Below are positions 44,610 through 54,143 of a DNA stretch of 64,000 nt, in pieces; positions within the stretch are counted from its first letter, which is position 1; every line of letters starts with the position of its first letter. The stretch spans positions 186,001 through 250,000 of the forward strand of contig NZ_WRPA01000003.1 of NCBI RefSeq assembly GCF_009831655.1, in the 5' to 3' direction. The notes under the pieces were generated by a model. That model was given only the letters and a program-made list of their open reading frames with translations. It did not search any database and was not told the origin of the DNA. This DNA comes from Shewanella insulae (GTDB lineage Bacteria; Pseudomonadota; Gammaproteobacteria; Enterobacterales; Shewanellaceae). Made by a program: the position numbers and the translations under genes.

Positions 44610-45523
44610 TGCCACAGAAGGACCTGCTCGAGACCATTATCGAGCAGGTGCGTCCTCTGCTGGGAAAGGGCAAGGTCGCCGACTATATTCCCGCCCTGGC
44701 CGAGGTGGATCCTACCAAGCTTGGGATCGCCGTGACCACAATCGATGGTCAAACCATAGGGGCTGGAGACTATCTCGAGCCCTTTTCGATCCAGAGTATC
44801 TCTAAGGTCTTTAGCCTCACGGTCGCCCTGACCCTGTACGAGGAGGCTGAGATCTGGTCTCGCGTCGGTAAGGAGCCCTCGGGGCAGTCCTTTAACTCCC
44901 TGGTGCAGATAGAGCTCGAGCGCGGGGTACCGAGAAATCCCTTTATCAACGCCGGCGCTCTGATCATAGCCGATCTGTTGCAGAGCCGCCTCGGCGCGCC
45001 TAAGCATCGTATGCTCGAGGTGGTCAGAAAGCTGAGCGCCAACGCCCATGTGATTTATGATAAGCGTGTCGCGGCCTCTGAATATGAGCACAGCGCCCGT
45101 AACGCGGCCATCGCTTACCTGATGAAGTCCTTCGGCAACTTTAATAACGATGTCGATAGGGTGCTGAGAAACTACTTTCACTACTGCGCGCTGAAGATGA
45201 GCTGCGCCGATCTATCCAAAGCCATGCTCTATCTGGCCAATCGAGGCCAGAGCCTCTCGGCAGAGCAGGTGGTCTCGCCCATACAGACACGTAAGCTTAA
45301 CGCCCTGTTGGCCACATCTGGTCTGTACGATGGTGCGGGGGAGTTTGCCTATCGGGTCGGCATGCCGGGTAAGAGCGGCGTGGGCGGCGGCATCATCGCC
45401 GTGATCCCGGGCGATATGAGCATCTGTGTTTGGTCTCCAGAGCTAGATAAGAACGGTAACTCTCTAGCGGGCACCTCCGCACTCGAGAAGCTCTCCCAAG
45501 CCCTGGGCCGTTCTATCTTCTAA
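44609..45523 (+). CDS. glsB: Glutaminase (serine-dependent, GlsB type)
   Basis: This enzyme deaminates glutamine to glutamate and ammonia. The 304-aa beta-lactamase-like fold shows the nucleophile motif SxxK in [12 protein letters not shown] (near 65), [38 protein letters not shown] and [19 protein letters not shown]. The frame opens 9 nt upstream at a GTG. The ATG overlapping the yggL stop, with GGTGG before it, is preferred. It is the last gene of trmB-yggL-glsB, followed by a hairpin terminator. Confidence 0.95.
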   Translation: MPQKDLLETIIEQVRPLLGKGKVADYIPALAEVDPTKLGIAVTTIDGQTIGAGDYLEPFSIQSISKVFSLTVALTLYEEAEIWSRVGKEPSGQSFNSLVQIELERGVPRNPFINAGALIIADLLQSRLGAPKHRMLEVVRKLSANAHVIYDKRVAASEYEHSARNAAIAYLMKSFGNFNNDVDRVLRNYFHYCALKMSCADLSKAMLYLANRGQSLSAEQVVSPIQTRKLNALLATSGLYDGAGEFAYRVGMPGKSGVGGGIIAVIPGDMSICVWSPELDKNGNSLAGTSALEKLSQALGRSIF

Positions 45524-45524
45524 C

Positions 45525-45550
45525 AGAGCGCCTGATTAGGCGCTCTTTCA
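45525..45550 (+). terminator. Terminator after glsB
   Basis: AGAGCGCCT / AGGCGCTCT with a GATT loop, then TTTC. The following 45551-45833 stretch is AT-rich and holds no gene; it should carry the YggN-family promoter. Confidence 0.75.
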
Positions 45551-45833
45551 TTTAACTCTTTGCTTTGTTTTTATCTTTCTCTGCATTCTACTTTTCATGT
45601 CTTAGCTGCATTCGCGTCGATGGTGAAATTTACTAAAAACTGGTTGAAGGCTTTACTTTTGTTAGCCTCTAGCCGACTTATAGCCTTGGCCTACATCGTC
45701 ATTTTTATCTAATCCATTGATTATATTTAATTAGTTAAAATTGGCACGATACCTGTATTGTTAGTCATCAACGACACATGGTGCACCTTAAGCTTCTCAT
45801 CATGTGATTTTCGATGACTTAAGGAATAAGAAT

Positions 45834-46664
45834 ATGAAGAAATTGACCGCATCTCTTGGACTGACAGCTTTCGTACTTGCCACCACCAGCGCCGCCTGGG
45901 CCGGTGAAGATAAAGATAACCACATCTCCTTTGGACGGGATGACAAACAGTGCGAGGTGAGCCTCAATTACGATGTTTCCGTCGAACCTAGCAAGTTGGT
46001 GGTCAGTGAGGCGAAGAAAGAAGTGTATCGCATCGAGCTTGGCCGTCTCTACGTTAACGGTGACAAGGTGGAGCTAAACGACAAGCAGCAGGCGTTGGTT
46101 AATCAATATGCCGGTGAGGTGTCTAAGCAGCTTCCCGAGGTGATCGACGTGGTGCATGACACCGTCGATATCGCGTCTACCGCCGTGAGCATGGCGCTCA
46201 CGCCGCTGCTGGGTGACGCCGCCGGAGCCAAGATAGATGAGATGATGGATGGCATGTCGAAGCGCATCGACAAGGTTGCTTATCAAAATGGCGATAAGTT
46301 CTACCTGGGCGCCACCGAATCTTCTATCGAAGACACCTTTGGCAAAGAGTTCGAGCAAGAGATGGAGCAGCTGGTGCAGAGCTCTATCGGCAGCATGATG
46401 ATGACCCTGGGTAGCGAGATGATGAAGGGCGACGGCGAGAGCTTCGAGGAGAAGATGAACGCCTTCTCGGCCAAGATGGACAAGGTGGGCGACGATATCG
46501 AAGCCCAGATTGAACAGCAGGCCACAGATCTCGAGGCGCGCGCCGATAAGCTGTGTGACAACTTCCAGCAGCTGGCGGCTCTAGAGTCTCAGATGCGCAG
46601 CGAAGTCCCGGCCCTACGTGACTATCCACTGGTGAGCGCTAAGCAACAAACCCTGCGGGAATAG
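45834..46664 (+). CDS. YggN-family exported protein (DUF2884)
   Basis: This 276-aa periplasmic protein has a Sec signal MKKLTASLGLTAFVLATTSAAWA. The mature part begins with a short strand region (CEVSLNYDVSVEPSKLVV), then a long methionine- and acid-rich helical body (about 130-250) likely to form coiled coils. The family (E. coli YggN) has no assigned function. The frame extends 10 codons upstream, but AAGGA lies 8 nt before the ATG at 45834, and only this start gives a signal peptide at the N terminus. It is monocistronic with its own terminator. Confidence 0.88.
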   Translation: MKKLTASLGLTAFVLATTSAAWAGEDKDNHISFGRDDKQCEVSLNYDVSVEPSKLVVSEAKKEVYRIELGRLYVNGDKVELNDKQQALVNQYAGEVSKQLPEVIDVVHDTVDIASTAVSMALTPLLGDAAGAKIDEMMDGMSKRIDKVAYQNGDKFYLGATESSIEDTFGKEFEQEMEQLVQSSIGSMMMTLGSEMMKGDGESFEEKMNAFSAKMDKVGDDIEAQIEQQATDLEARADKLCDNFQQLAALESQMRSEVPALRDYPLVSAKQQTLRE

Positions 46665-46703
46665 CCCGCAAACGATTTCCTCTGGCATAGCAACATCCAC
46701 ATT

Positions 46704-46738
46704 TCCCTGCACTTACCTTGGGTGCAGGGCTTTTTTTA
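46704..46738 (+). terminator. Terminator after the YggN-family gene
   Basis: CCCTGCAC / GTGCAGGG with a 9-10 nt loop and seven Ts. Confidence 0.9.
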
Positions 46739-47009
46739 TTCTGGGCCTGCCATTGTTATGACTTTTCCTCCACTCCTAACTGGGTGTATAGTGGCTAGAA
46801 AATAGGTATTAGAATCAAAGAGCAAATCTTTGGTATACTTGTAAAAAATAATAACAATGCTGGCGAAATTTCGATAACGAAATGGCTAACAGTCTGACTC
46901 TACTCTTAAAATAATCTGCATAGTCAAGGGGATAACTTCGCACTTAGGAGGTATCTCTATGATTTATAATTGGTATTTATAGGGTCGCAAACACCTTAAG
47001 GCTATTTAA

Positions 47010-47951
47010 ATGTTAGAACTTTTAGAACCTATTGCAATTTTTACTCATGTTGCTCGCGCCGGGAGCTTTAGCTCTGCCGCGCGAAAATTGGGGATTTCTA
47101 AATCAAAGGTCAGTACTCAGGTTGCCGACCTTGAGCATAAATTAGGTGTTCAGCTGATACAGCGTACCACTCGGAGTCTGAGTTTAACCGAGGCCGGACA
47201 GCTGCTTTATGCCCAGGGTGAAGAGTTGCTTCGCGATGCCGATCAGGCAGTCGCCAGCGTACACAATCTCAACGATGCCACGCGCGGCGTACTCAAGGTG
47301 GGGATCTCCCAATCCTTCGGTACCATGCACATCATTCCAGCCTTACCAGATTTTATGGCCAGACACCCTGAGTTGGAGCTACAGGTTAGCCTGTTGGACC
47401 ATAAGGTTGACGTGGTCAGTGAGGGCTTAGATCTCCTGTTGACCATGTCTGAGCAGCTGCCGCTTGGCATGGTGGCCAGACCCCTGATGAAGTGTCAGTT
47501 CCTGTTGGCGGCATCTCCCGAGTATGTGGCCAAGCATGGTTATCCTGAGCGTCCAGAGCAGCTGGTGGACCATAACTGCCTTGTGTATCACGGCGAGTGG
47601 CATGAGCACAGCGTGTGGCAGTTTAAGAAGGGTGACGATTACTGTGAAATTGGCGTATCGGGTAACTTCAGGGTCGACAACGCGCCTGCGCTTAAGTCCG
47701 CCGCGGTGAGCGGCCTGGGCGTGGTGTATCTCGCCAGTTACCTGCTTGAGAATGAGATAGAGAAGGGCACCCTGGTTCCCTTATTGCCAGAATGGCAGTT
47801 GACTCACCATCTGCCATTGCAGGCTGTTTACCCAAGACGTAAACACCTGGCACCTAAGGTGAGCGCCTTTATCGACTTCATTAAGGATCATATCGGTTCA
47901 CCACCATATTGGGACGAGCCATACGCCGCCCTGTATGCCCAGCGTAAATAG
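47010..47951 (+). CDS. LysR-family transcriptional regulator
   Basis: This 313-aa LysR regulator has an N-terminal winged HTH, FTHVARAGSFSSAARKLGISKSKVSTQVADLEHKLGVQLIQRTTRSLSLTEAG-like, in residues 10-60. A CrgA/AaeR-like effector domain follows (VGISQSFGTMHIIPALPDFMARHPELELQV, VAAVSGLGVVYLASYLLE-like). No divergent target gene is adjacent: the upstream gene runs the same way and is separated by a terminator and 270 bp. Its target and effector are therefore unknown. A strong terminator lies about 100 nt after the stop. Confidence 0.88.
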   Translation: MLELLEPIAIFTHVARAGSFSSAARKLGISKSKVSTQVADLEHKLGVQLIQRTTRSLSLTEAGQLLYAQGEELLRDADQAVASVHNLNDATRGVLKVGISQSFGTMHIIPALPDFMARHPELELQVSLLDHKVDVVSEGLDLLLTMSEQLPLGMVARPLMKCQFLLAASPEYVAKHGYPERPEQLVDHNCLVYHGEWHEHSVWQFKKGDDYCEIGVSGNFRVDNAPALKSAAVSGLGVVYLASYLLENEIEKGTLVPLLPEWQLTHHLPLQAVYPRRKHLAPKVSAFIDFIKDHIGSPPYWDEPYAALYAQRK

Positions 47952-48052
47952 CAGGATTTGGCTGAAAAAACAGCATTTTATCCATGTTGCTGTTAAGGTC
48001 TTTACGATTTTCAGTTATCAATAACTTAAAAACATTGTTCTGATAACAAGAC

Positions 48053-48092
48053 GATAACCCCCGGTATTTTTGATGTCGGGGGTTATCTTTTT
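48053..48092 (+). terminator. Terminator after the LysR gene
   Basis: GATAACCCCCG / CGGGGGTTATC, perfect 11-bp stem, 13-nt loop, then TTTTT. Confidence 0.92.
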
Positions 48093-48175
48093 ATAATCAT
48101 ATAGTTGCACTGGTATTACCTCTCTGTTTTGCGATGGCTTATTTAGCTTGAGCTAAAGCTTGAGAGGAATTCACG

Positions 48176-48203
48176 TTGCAGTCTGTTCTTAATTTAATAC
48201 AAT
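48176..48203 (+). promoter_or_regulatory. Sigma-70-like promoter of a candidate small RNA
   Basis: TTGCAG and TACAAT are separated by 16 bp, in a gene-free region between two terminators. It predicts a start near 48210. Confidence 0.5.
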
Positions 48204-48209
48204 GGTGGC

Positions 48210-48401
48210 AGTTGATATCGGGATGACCTGATTCAGTTAGCCGAGCCAGAGAATGACCCCTCTCTCGTTTGGTTACACAGGTCGGCGTTACTGCAATCTT
48301 GAATCAATGCTGGCAGCGGTTTAAGAACTAAAACAATGCTAGCCTTAAAACCATCATCCTAGTTTTGGTTTACCCCAGCAAAGATTGCTGGGGTATTTTT
48401 C
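48210..48401 (+). ncRNA. Candidate intergenic small RNA of about 190 nt
   Basis: The 588-bp gap between the LysR terminator (48092) and the next gene (48680) holds a promoter-like element and, 170 nt on, a perfect terminator TACCCCAGCA / TGCTGGGGTA + TTTTT at 48371-48401. No open frame with a ribosome site lies between. The sequence does not resemble GcvB, Spot 42, 6S or tmRNA by eye. Start and expression are inferred. Confidence 0.5.
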
Positions 48402-48679
48402 TTTTAGGGCCTTGGATTATTAAGCGTCCAGATCTCCGCCCAATCTTTTCCTGTCGCTTCCTCCTTCTGTCATAGTGCTCTGGCTTTGACCAAGCATCTT
48501 CATCTTGCCGAATTAGCGTCTTATTACTGAAAAATAAAGATAGTTTAATGCGCTGTGCATGGTATCTGAGTATTACTCAGGGTATCGTGCTGATATTGTT
48601 TAATTCAGCTCGTTTCGTGTATGAGGCATTGCATAAAGGGCATGGCGCGATGAGTGTGAAGCGAGATAAAGGGAAGTCT

Positions 48680-49354
48680 ATGGCGCGTAAGATCTTATTG
48701 TTGATTGTGGGTTTGCTGGTTCTAGTGGTGCTGGCGGGTGTCTATCGTTTTAATTTTACAAATGACGATCTCTATGTGGTTAAGGAAGATGGCAGTGTCA
48801 TCCCCTTAGATGAGGATGTCGATAAGGTGATGCTTACCCTCTTTAGCATCAAGACCCATAAGGCTTGGTCTATCCAGCTGCCTGAGTCTCAGGCCGAGGC
48901 GAGACTCACCAGTATCAGTCTGAGCGGCGACAGACGCTTTGCCAGCGGCGATTACCAGGATGGCCCTGAGCGGGGCAGTGTGCACCTGGACTATATGAAG
49001 ATAGTGACGCTGAACCATGTCGCCGATGGGGAAGAAGAGCGCGTGTCGGATACAAACAGCGACGAGATGCTGTTTGTGGCGCCCTTCTTCGTCTCCAATC
49101 AGGGCAGCGGTGTATTCGCCTATTTGGGGCTGTTTAGCATCAATCATAAGCTTGGCGATATCGAGCAGTTAGACAGCTACTTCATCGGAGACAGGGTCGA
49201 GATAAGCGCCCTGCAGACCGAGGAGCCGTTTGATGTGACCTCGAGTGTGTCACTGAGCTATCTCACCCATGGCGATGAACAGGCAATGGCCGAAGCGCCG
49301 GCTAACAAGGTGACCAAGCTTCTCAAGGTGACCCGAGAGGGCTTTAGCGAGTAA
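48680..49354 (+). CDS. Membrane-anchored protein of unknown function
   Basis: I do not recognise this family. The 224-aa product begins MARKILLLIVGLLVLVVLAGVYRF, a single N-terminal transmembrane helix or uncleaved signal. An acidic, soluble domain of about 200 residues follows, with repeated beta-type segments (DDLYVVKEDGSVIPLDEDVDKVM; YLGLFSINHKLGDIEQLDSYFIGDRVEI). The frame is open to 48548; AAGGGAA 7 nt before the ATG at 48680 and the hydrophobic start support the short form, while the Met at 48650 remains possible. It probably faces the periplasm. It is monocistronic between the candidate sRNA and a bidirectional terminator. Confidence 0.75.
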   Translation: MARKILLLIVGLLVLVVLAGVYRFNFTNDDLYVVKEDGSVIPLDEDVDKVMLTLFSIKTHKAWSIQLPESQAEARLTSISLSGDRRFASGDYQDGPERGSVHLDYMKIVTLNHVADGEEERVSDTNSDEMLFVAPFFVSNQGSGVFAYLGLFSINHKLGDIEQLDSYFIGDRVEISALQTEEPFDVTSSVSLSYLTHGDEQAMAEAPANKVTKLLKVTREGFSE

Positions 49355-49416
49355 GCCTTAACCTTCAGCTAAGAGGCGTTAGCCTTGATTGATAACAGAA
49401 TTAGCCGATAAAACTA

Positions 49417-49449
49417 AAAAGGCCGCCCTGGTTAAGAGCGGCCTTTCTT
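49417..49449. terminator. Bidirectional terminator
   Basis: AAAGGCCGC / GCGGCCTTT with an 11-nt loop, A-rich on one side and T-rich on the other, between convergent genes. Confidence 0.82.
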
Positions 49450-49497
49450 ATGGTTAACTATGCCTTGAATACTGGCTCTAGTGATAAGGTTTAGAAA

Positions 49498-51339
49498 TTA
49501 GGCCTTATGAGCCCAGTTCATCACCTTAGCCTCAAGCACATCCAGCGGCAGAGGTCCGTTCTTGAGTACCAGGGTGTGGAACTCACGAATATCGAACTTA
49601 TCGCCCATGATCGCCTTGGCCTTCTCGCGAATATCGACAATCTTGAGCATACCTATCTTATAGGCGGTCGCCTGTGATGGCATCACGATATGACGCTCGA
49701 CCATCTTGATGGCGTCAGACTCGGCATTCGGGGTGTTGTTGACATAGTATTGGATCCCTTGCTCGCGGGTCCAACGCTTGGCGTGTATGCCGGTATCCAC
49801 CACCAGACGACATGAGCGCCATAGCTCCATGGCCAGGCGGCCGAAGTCTGAGTAAGGGTCCTTATATAGGCCCATCTCCTTAGGGAAGAACTCGCTGTAA
49901 AGGCCCCAGCCCTCTATGTAGGCGGTGTAGCCGCCAAACTTTCTGAACTTAGGGATCCCTTGTAGTTCCTGGGCGATAGCGATCTGCATATGATGGCCCG
50001 GCGTGCCCTCGTGGTAGGCCAACGCCTCCATCTGATACTTGGGCATGGCCTCCATGTCATACAGGTTAGCGTAGTAGGTGCCTGGGCGGCTGCCATCCGG
50101 AGTCGGTTGATTATAGAAGGCCTTACCGGCCGACTTCTCTCTGAAGGCCTCGACCCGTTTCACTATCATGGGCGCCTTAGGCTTGACAAAAAACACCTCA
50201 TCCAGGCGAGAGGAGATGTTGTCTATCAATGCCTTGGCATCGTTTAGATAGGCGGTGCGGCCTTCTTCTGTGTCGGGATAATAGAATTGCTTGTCTTCAC
50301 GCATAAACTTGAAGAAGGCCCTGAGATCGCCCTCGAAGCCGACCTTTTTCATGATGGCGCGCATCTCCTGATGGATGCGGTCTACCTCGGCGAGCCCCAA
50401 CTGGTGGATCTCATCGGCAGTCATATGTGTGGTCGTGGTGCGTGCCAGGGCGTTGTTGTAAAACGCCTCGCCGTCTCTAAACTTCCACACACCATCTTTG
50501 GTATCGGCGCGTTTCTCTAGGGTCTCGACATAGGCGATAAGCTTGTCATAGGCGGGCTTGACCTGAGCGGTCAGCGCCTGTTTGGCCTCATCGAGCAGCT
50601 TATTACGCTGGACATCGTCTATCGCAAGCTTAGCCACTTTACGCTGAAAGTCGGCCCAGATGGCGCTGTCATCACTTTGATCGAAGGGAGCGCCGCTGAT
50701 GATGTTACGGCTGTCTGACAGCACATAGGCAAACACAAACTTAGGCGCTATGATGCCCGCCTTAGCGCGTTCTTCTAGGGCTTCTTCCAACTGCTGCATA
50801 TAGCGGGGCACGCCCTTGAGGCGGCTGATATAGGCCTTTGCATCCGAGACGCTGTCTATCTGGTGTTGGTTGATCAGGAAAGAGGCCACAATGGAGTGGC
50901 CGCCATACATCTGGTTAACCGGGTAGCTATACAGGCGCCACTTGTAGTCGCCGATGCTCTGCTCGAGTCTCTGTGTCAGCAGGTCGTAGCTCAGACGAGT
51001 CTGTGCATCTAACTTGCTTTTATCTATCTGTTTGAGCTGCGCCAGATGCTGCTTATCTCTTGCCAGGCTCTTCTTATCGGCGGCTTCACCGCGCTCATCC
51101 CACTTGTCATAGTCAGTCTTTATCCCTAGGTGGGTCTGGCTGATGGGGCTAGCCATCACATTTTCCATGAAGATGGCTTCGAAGAGTTGGTTGGCCTTCT
51201 CAGATTCCTGCGCGCTGATCTTCTGTACTGGCTCGTTGGCGCTGAGTAGGGGCAGAGAGACTGGCGCGGCGTGCACGGCGCCAGAAAGCAGAGTCGCCAG
51301 TGAGATGGCGAGGATAGTTGTTTTTGTTTTTATTGGCAT
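49498..51339 (-). CDS. DUF885-family exported metallopeptidase-like protein
   Basis: This 613-aa protein has a cleavable signal (LLSGAVHA|AP) and the all-helical DUF885 domain. The central motif ALAYHEGTPGHHMQIAIAQE (near 445) resembles the HExxH zinc site of M2/M3-like peptidases but with HEGxPGHH, the hallmark of this family. EGWGLYSE (near 485) supplies a candidate third ligand. It is expected to act on peptides in the periplasm. It is encoded alone, 120 bp downstream of hemW on the same strand. Activity is inferred from the fold. Confidence 0.88.
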   Translation of the reverse strand: MPIKTKTTILAISLATLLSGAVHAAPVSLPLLSANEPVQKISAQESEKANQLFEAIFMENVMASPISQTHLGIKTDYDKWDERGEAADKKSLARDKQHLAQLKQIDKSKLDAQTRLSYDLLTQRLEQSIGDYKWRLYSYPVNQMYGGHSIVASFLINQHQIDSVSDAKAYISRLKGVPRYMQQLEEALEERAKAGIIAPKFVFAYVLSDSRNIISGAPFDQSDDSAIWADFQRKVAKLAIDDVQRNKLLDEAKQALTAQVKPAYDKLIAYVETLEKRADTKDGVWKFRDGEAFYNNALARTTTTHMTADEIHQLGLAEVDRIHQEMRAIMKKVGFEGDLRAFFKFMREDKQFYYPDTEEGRTAYLNDAKALIDNISSRLDEVFFVKPKAPMIVKRVEAFREKSAGKAFYNQPTPDGSRPGTYYANLYDMEAMPKYQMEALAYHEGTPGHHMQIAIAQELQGIPKFRKFGGYTAYIEGWGLYSEFFPKEMGLYKDPYSDFGRLAMELWRSCRLVVDTGIHAKRWTREQGIQYYVNNTPNAESDAIKMVERHIVMPSQATAYKIGMLKIVDIREKAKAIMGDKFDIREFHTLVLKNGPLPLDVLEAKVMNWAHKA

Positions 51340-51437
51340 GGCGATATTGGTATAACTTGGCTTTTGTTGATTAGTGCCTGTTATCCTAATAAAGCCGACG
51401 ATTAAATATGCAAACTAAGTGTTAGAAAATGTTTCTG

Positions 51438-51457
51438 TTCCCCTCGAAAGAGGGGAA
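51438..51457 (-). terminator. Hairpin past hemW, weak terminator candidate
   Basis: TTCCCCTC / GAGGGGAA with a 4-nt loop is perfect but lacks a clear U-tract on the minus strand. It is 4 nt beyond the hemW stop. Confidence 0.4.
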
Positions 51458-51460
51458 AGA

Positions 51461-52600
51461 TTATTCGCAAAATAACCCAAGCAGTTCGTTGACAAACATA
51501 TGCCCCTTGGCCGTGAGTTGCCAATGTTTTTCTTCAATGATGACCAGACCCTTGGCGGCGCCCCGAGCCATGCCGTCTTCCAGCACCTCTGCCTTCAGGC
51601 CGGTGCGGTCCTCAAGCTCGCGCTTAGGGATGGGAGACATCAGTCTCAGGCGGTTCATCAGATATTCCAGCGCCCTGTCTTCTGGCAGTACCTCGCTCTT
51701 ATCGAATAGATAGTCATCGGCGCCCAGATATCCCTTGGGATGCTTTATCTTCACAGTGCGCACTATACGCTGCTCTTCTGCCTGGGTGATCTTACCGTGG
51801 GCACCACAGCCAATCCCCAGATAGTCGCCAAACTGCCAGTAGTTGAGGTTGTGACGACACTGGTAGCCGGGTTTGGCGTAGGCTGAGATCTCATACTGCT
51901 CATAGCCGAGTGCCGCAAGGCGCTGCTGGCCCTGCTCATAGATCTGCCACAGCGCCTCATCGTCCGGCAGCTGGGGAGGCTTAGAGTGGAACAGGGTATT
52001 GGGCTCTATGGTGAGCTGATACCAGGACAGGTGGGGCGGATTGAGGGCCGCCGCCTTATCTATGTCCCGCATCGCCTCCTCGAAGCTCTGATTAGGCAGG
52101 CCGTGCATGAGATCCAGGTTGAAACTCTGGTAGCCTGCCTGGGCTGCCTTGCTGGCCGCAACCTCCGCCTCATGCTTATCGTGAATTCGCCCTAGCAGAT
52201 TCAGCTTATCGCTGGAAAAACTCTGCACGCCGATGGAGAGGCGAGTCACCCCGGCGGCGCGATAGGCACTAAAGTCGTCATGCTCCAGGGTGCCAGGGTT
52301 GGCCTCCATGGTGATCTCTATATCCTCGGCAAAGGGGATCTGCGCCCTTACGCCATCGAGCAGACGCCTTATCTGATCTGCATCGAACAGGGAGGGGGTG
52401 CCGCCACCGATGAAGATGGAGTACAGGCTGCGCCCCTGTACATATGCGGCATCGTTTTTCAGATCGGCGAGCAGGTCGTCCACATACTCCTGCTGGGGCA
52501 GCTCACCATGTTGGCCATGGGAGTTGAAGTCGCAGTAGGGGCACTTCTGTACGCACCAGGGAATATGGATATAGAGACTGAGTGGAGGAAGCTTAAGCAT
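51461..52600 (-). CDS. hemW: HemW-type radical SAM heme chaperone
   Basis: HemW, formerly called an oxygen-independent coproporphyrinogen oxidase-like protein, binds heme and is thought to insert it into respiratory enzymes. The 379-aa protein starts with the radical SAM cluster IPWCVQKCPYCDFNSHG (three Cys, CxxxCxxC), then FIGGGTPSLFDADQIRRLL, VTRLSIGVQSFSSDKLNLLGR and a HemN C-terminal domain. True HemN has an extra Cys (CxxxCxxCxC); here the fourth position is Phe, supporting HemW. Its ATG overlaps the rdgB stop (TAATG), so the two are coupled. Confidence 0.95.
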   Translation of the reverse strand: MLKLPPLSLYIHIPWCVQKCPYCDFNSHGQHGELPQQEYVDDLLADLKNDAAYVQGRSLYSIFIGGGTPSLFDADQIRRLLDGVRAQIPFAEDIEITMEANPGTLEHDDFSAYRAAGVTRLSIGVQSFSSDKLNLLGRIHDKHEAEVAASKAAQAGYQSFNLDLMHGLPNQSFEEAMRDIDKAAALNPPHLSWYQLTIEPNTLFHSKPPQLPDDEALWQIYEQGQQRLAALGYEQYEISAYAKPGYQCRHNLNYWQFGDYLGIGCGAHGKITQAEEQRIVRTVKIKHPKGYLGADDYLFDKSEVLPEDRALEYLMNRLRLMSPIPKRELEDRTGLKAEVLEDGMARGAAKGLVIIEEKHWQLTAKGHMFVNELLGLFCE

Positions 52601-53199
52601 TAGCCGAGCACACCCTTGGCCTTAAGCTCGCTTAGCAGTAGCTGCATCGCCTTGCCTCTGTGGCTGAGGGCATTCTTCTCATCGCTGCTTAGCTCGGCGG
52701 CGCTGCAATTATGCTCGGCCGGAATAAAGACAGGATCATAGCCATGGCCGTTGTCGCCCCTTGGCTCGAAGCCTATGCTGCCCTCCCAAGAGGCCTGACA
52801 GATGATGGGGGTCGGGTCTTTGGCATGACGCATATAGACCAGGATGCACTGAAAGCGCGCGCTGCGTTTATCGCCGTCTTTTAGGGCGCCAAGTAGCTTG
52901 GTGTAGTTGTCGCTGTCGCTCGCCCCTTCACCACCGTAGCGGGCCGAGTAGATGCCGGGGGCACCCTCTAAGGCGTCTACTTCCAGGCCTGAGTCGTCGG
53001 CGATGGCGGCCAGGCCTGTCACCTGTGCTGCGTGGCGAGCCTTGATGATGGCGTTTTCGACGAAGGTGGTGCCGGTCTCCGGGACTTCTTGAACATTAAA
53101 CTGGCTCTGTGGCAGGACTTCTATGCCAAATTCGGCAAGGATCTCGGCAAACTCTTTCAGTTTTCCCTTGTTGCCGCTGGCTAATACGATTTGATTCAT
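52600..53199 (-). CDS. rdgB: dITP/XTP pyrophosphatase
   Basis: This Ham1-family enzyme hydrolyses non-canonical purine triphosphates (dITP, XTP) and prevents their incorporation into DNA. The 199 aa have LASGNKGKLKEFAEIL at the start, ADDSGLEVDALEGAPGIYSARYGGE (metal-binding acidic residues) near 67 and GYDPVFIP near 150. SHRGKAMQLLL lies near 178. The frame extends 13 codons upstream, but MNQIVLASGN is the family N-terminus. It is translationally coupled to hemW. Confidence 0.96.
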   Translation of the reverse strand: MNQIVLASGNKGKLKEFAEILAEFGIEVLPQSQFNVQEVPETGTTFVENAIIKARHAAQVTGLAAIADDSGLEVDALEGAPGIYSARYGGEGASDSDNYTKLLGALKDGDKRSARFQCILVYMRHAKDPTPIICQASWEGSIGFEPRGDNGHGYDPVFIPAEHNCSAAELSSDEKNALSHRGKAMQLLLSELKAKGVLG

Positions 53200-53287
53200 T
53201 TTCGCTGACTCTATGGTGGCAGGTTTCATTGGCCGCAATCATACCCAAGCTGGCGGGGAAACGATAGGGGATAGCTTCAAATAGCAA

Positions 53288-53310
53288 CAAGCCGCGCTAG
53301 GCGCGGCTTG
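53288..53310 (-). terminator. GC-rich hairpin after the DUF4426 gene
   Basis: CAAGCCGCGC / GCGCGGCTTG, perfect 10-bp stem with a TAG loop. The minus-strand T-tract is poor. It lies between DUF4426 and rdgB and could partly terminate or separate the two messages. Confidence 0.5.
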
Positions 53311-53331
53311 AACTGGAAAGAGGGGGGCGGG

Positions 53332-53766
53332 TTAATCGACGTAAAACTTCTGCTTAAACTTCAGCTGGGTGTTGAGCTTGTTGCCATACTTGATGGCTAT
53401 CTGAAAATTGATCTCCTGATCGTCCCGGTAGGGCACCTCGGCGATGTAATAGATAGCCTCGCCTTCGTGGATCTCCTTGAAGGTCAGCTCTACCCTGGCA
53501 TCGAGCAGGTTATTGGCGATCCCCGAGATCTCTACCGGAATGGCCGGCGTGCCTTCTGCGCTGGTGTCGAGCACGGAAATGTTAATCAGGCCGGTATAGC
53601 TGCTGCGCTTGATGCCATAGGTCTTGGCGATAGAAGGGGTAATAAAGGTGCTGCCCAGGGCAACATAGTGGATATCGAAATTGCCGACGCTCTGCTTCTG
53701 CTCCGCAGCGGCATTGCCCATGCTAAGCAGGGTAAGCGCCAGGGCACAAAAAAGGGTACGTATCAT
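53332..53766 (-). CDS. DUF4426 periplasmic protein
   Basis: This 144-aa protein has a cleavable signal MIRTLFCALALTLLSMGNAAA and an immunoglobulin-like all-beta mature domain starting KQSVGNFDIHYVALGSTFITPSIAKTYGI, the recognised DUF4426 pattern. No enzymatic motif is seen. It lies in the conserved yggS-proC-yggT-yggU-(DUF4426)-rdgB-hemW gene order found in Shewanella and Vibrio. Function is unknown. Confidence 0.88.
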   Translation of the reverse strand: MIRTLFCALALTLLSMGNAAAEQKQSVGNFDIHYVALGSTFITPSIAKTYGIKRSSYTGLINISVLDTSAEGTPAIPVEISGIANNLLDARVELTFKEIHEGEAIYYIAEVPYRDDQEINFQIAIKYGNKLNTQLKFKQKFYVD

Positions 53767-53852
53767 GGTGATCTCCTGTCACGGGATAATTGATTCTATT
53801 ATAGCTATTAAAGTCTTAGGCTGTGGCGTCTAGGCTTATTTGCTTACATATT

Positions 53853-54143
<291 letters not shown>

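Noticed and set aside
48121..48401. Identification of the candidate sRNA as GcvB (because it follows a LysR gene)
   Set aside because: No GcvB G/U-rich target-binding regions are present, and the LysR protein is not clearly GcvA.
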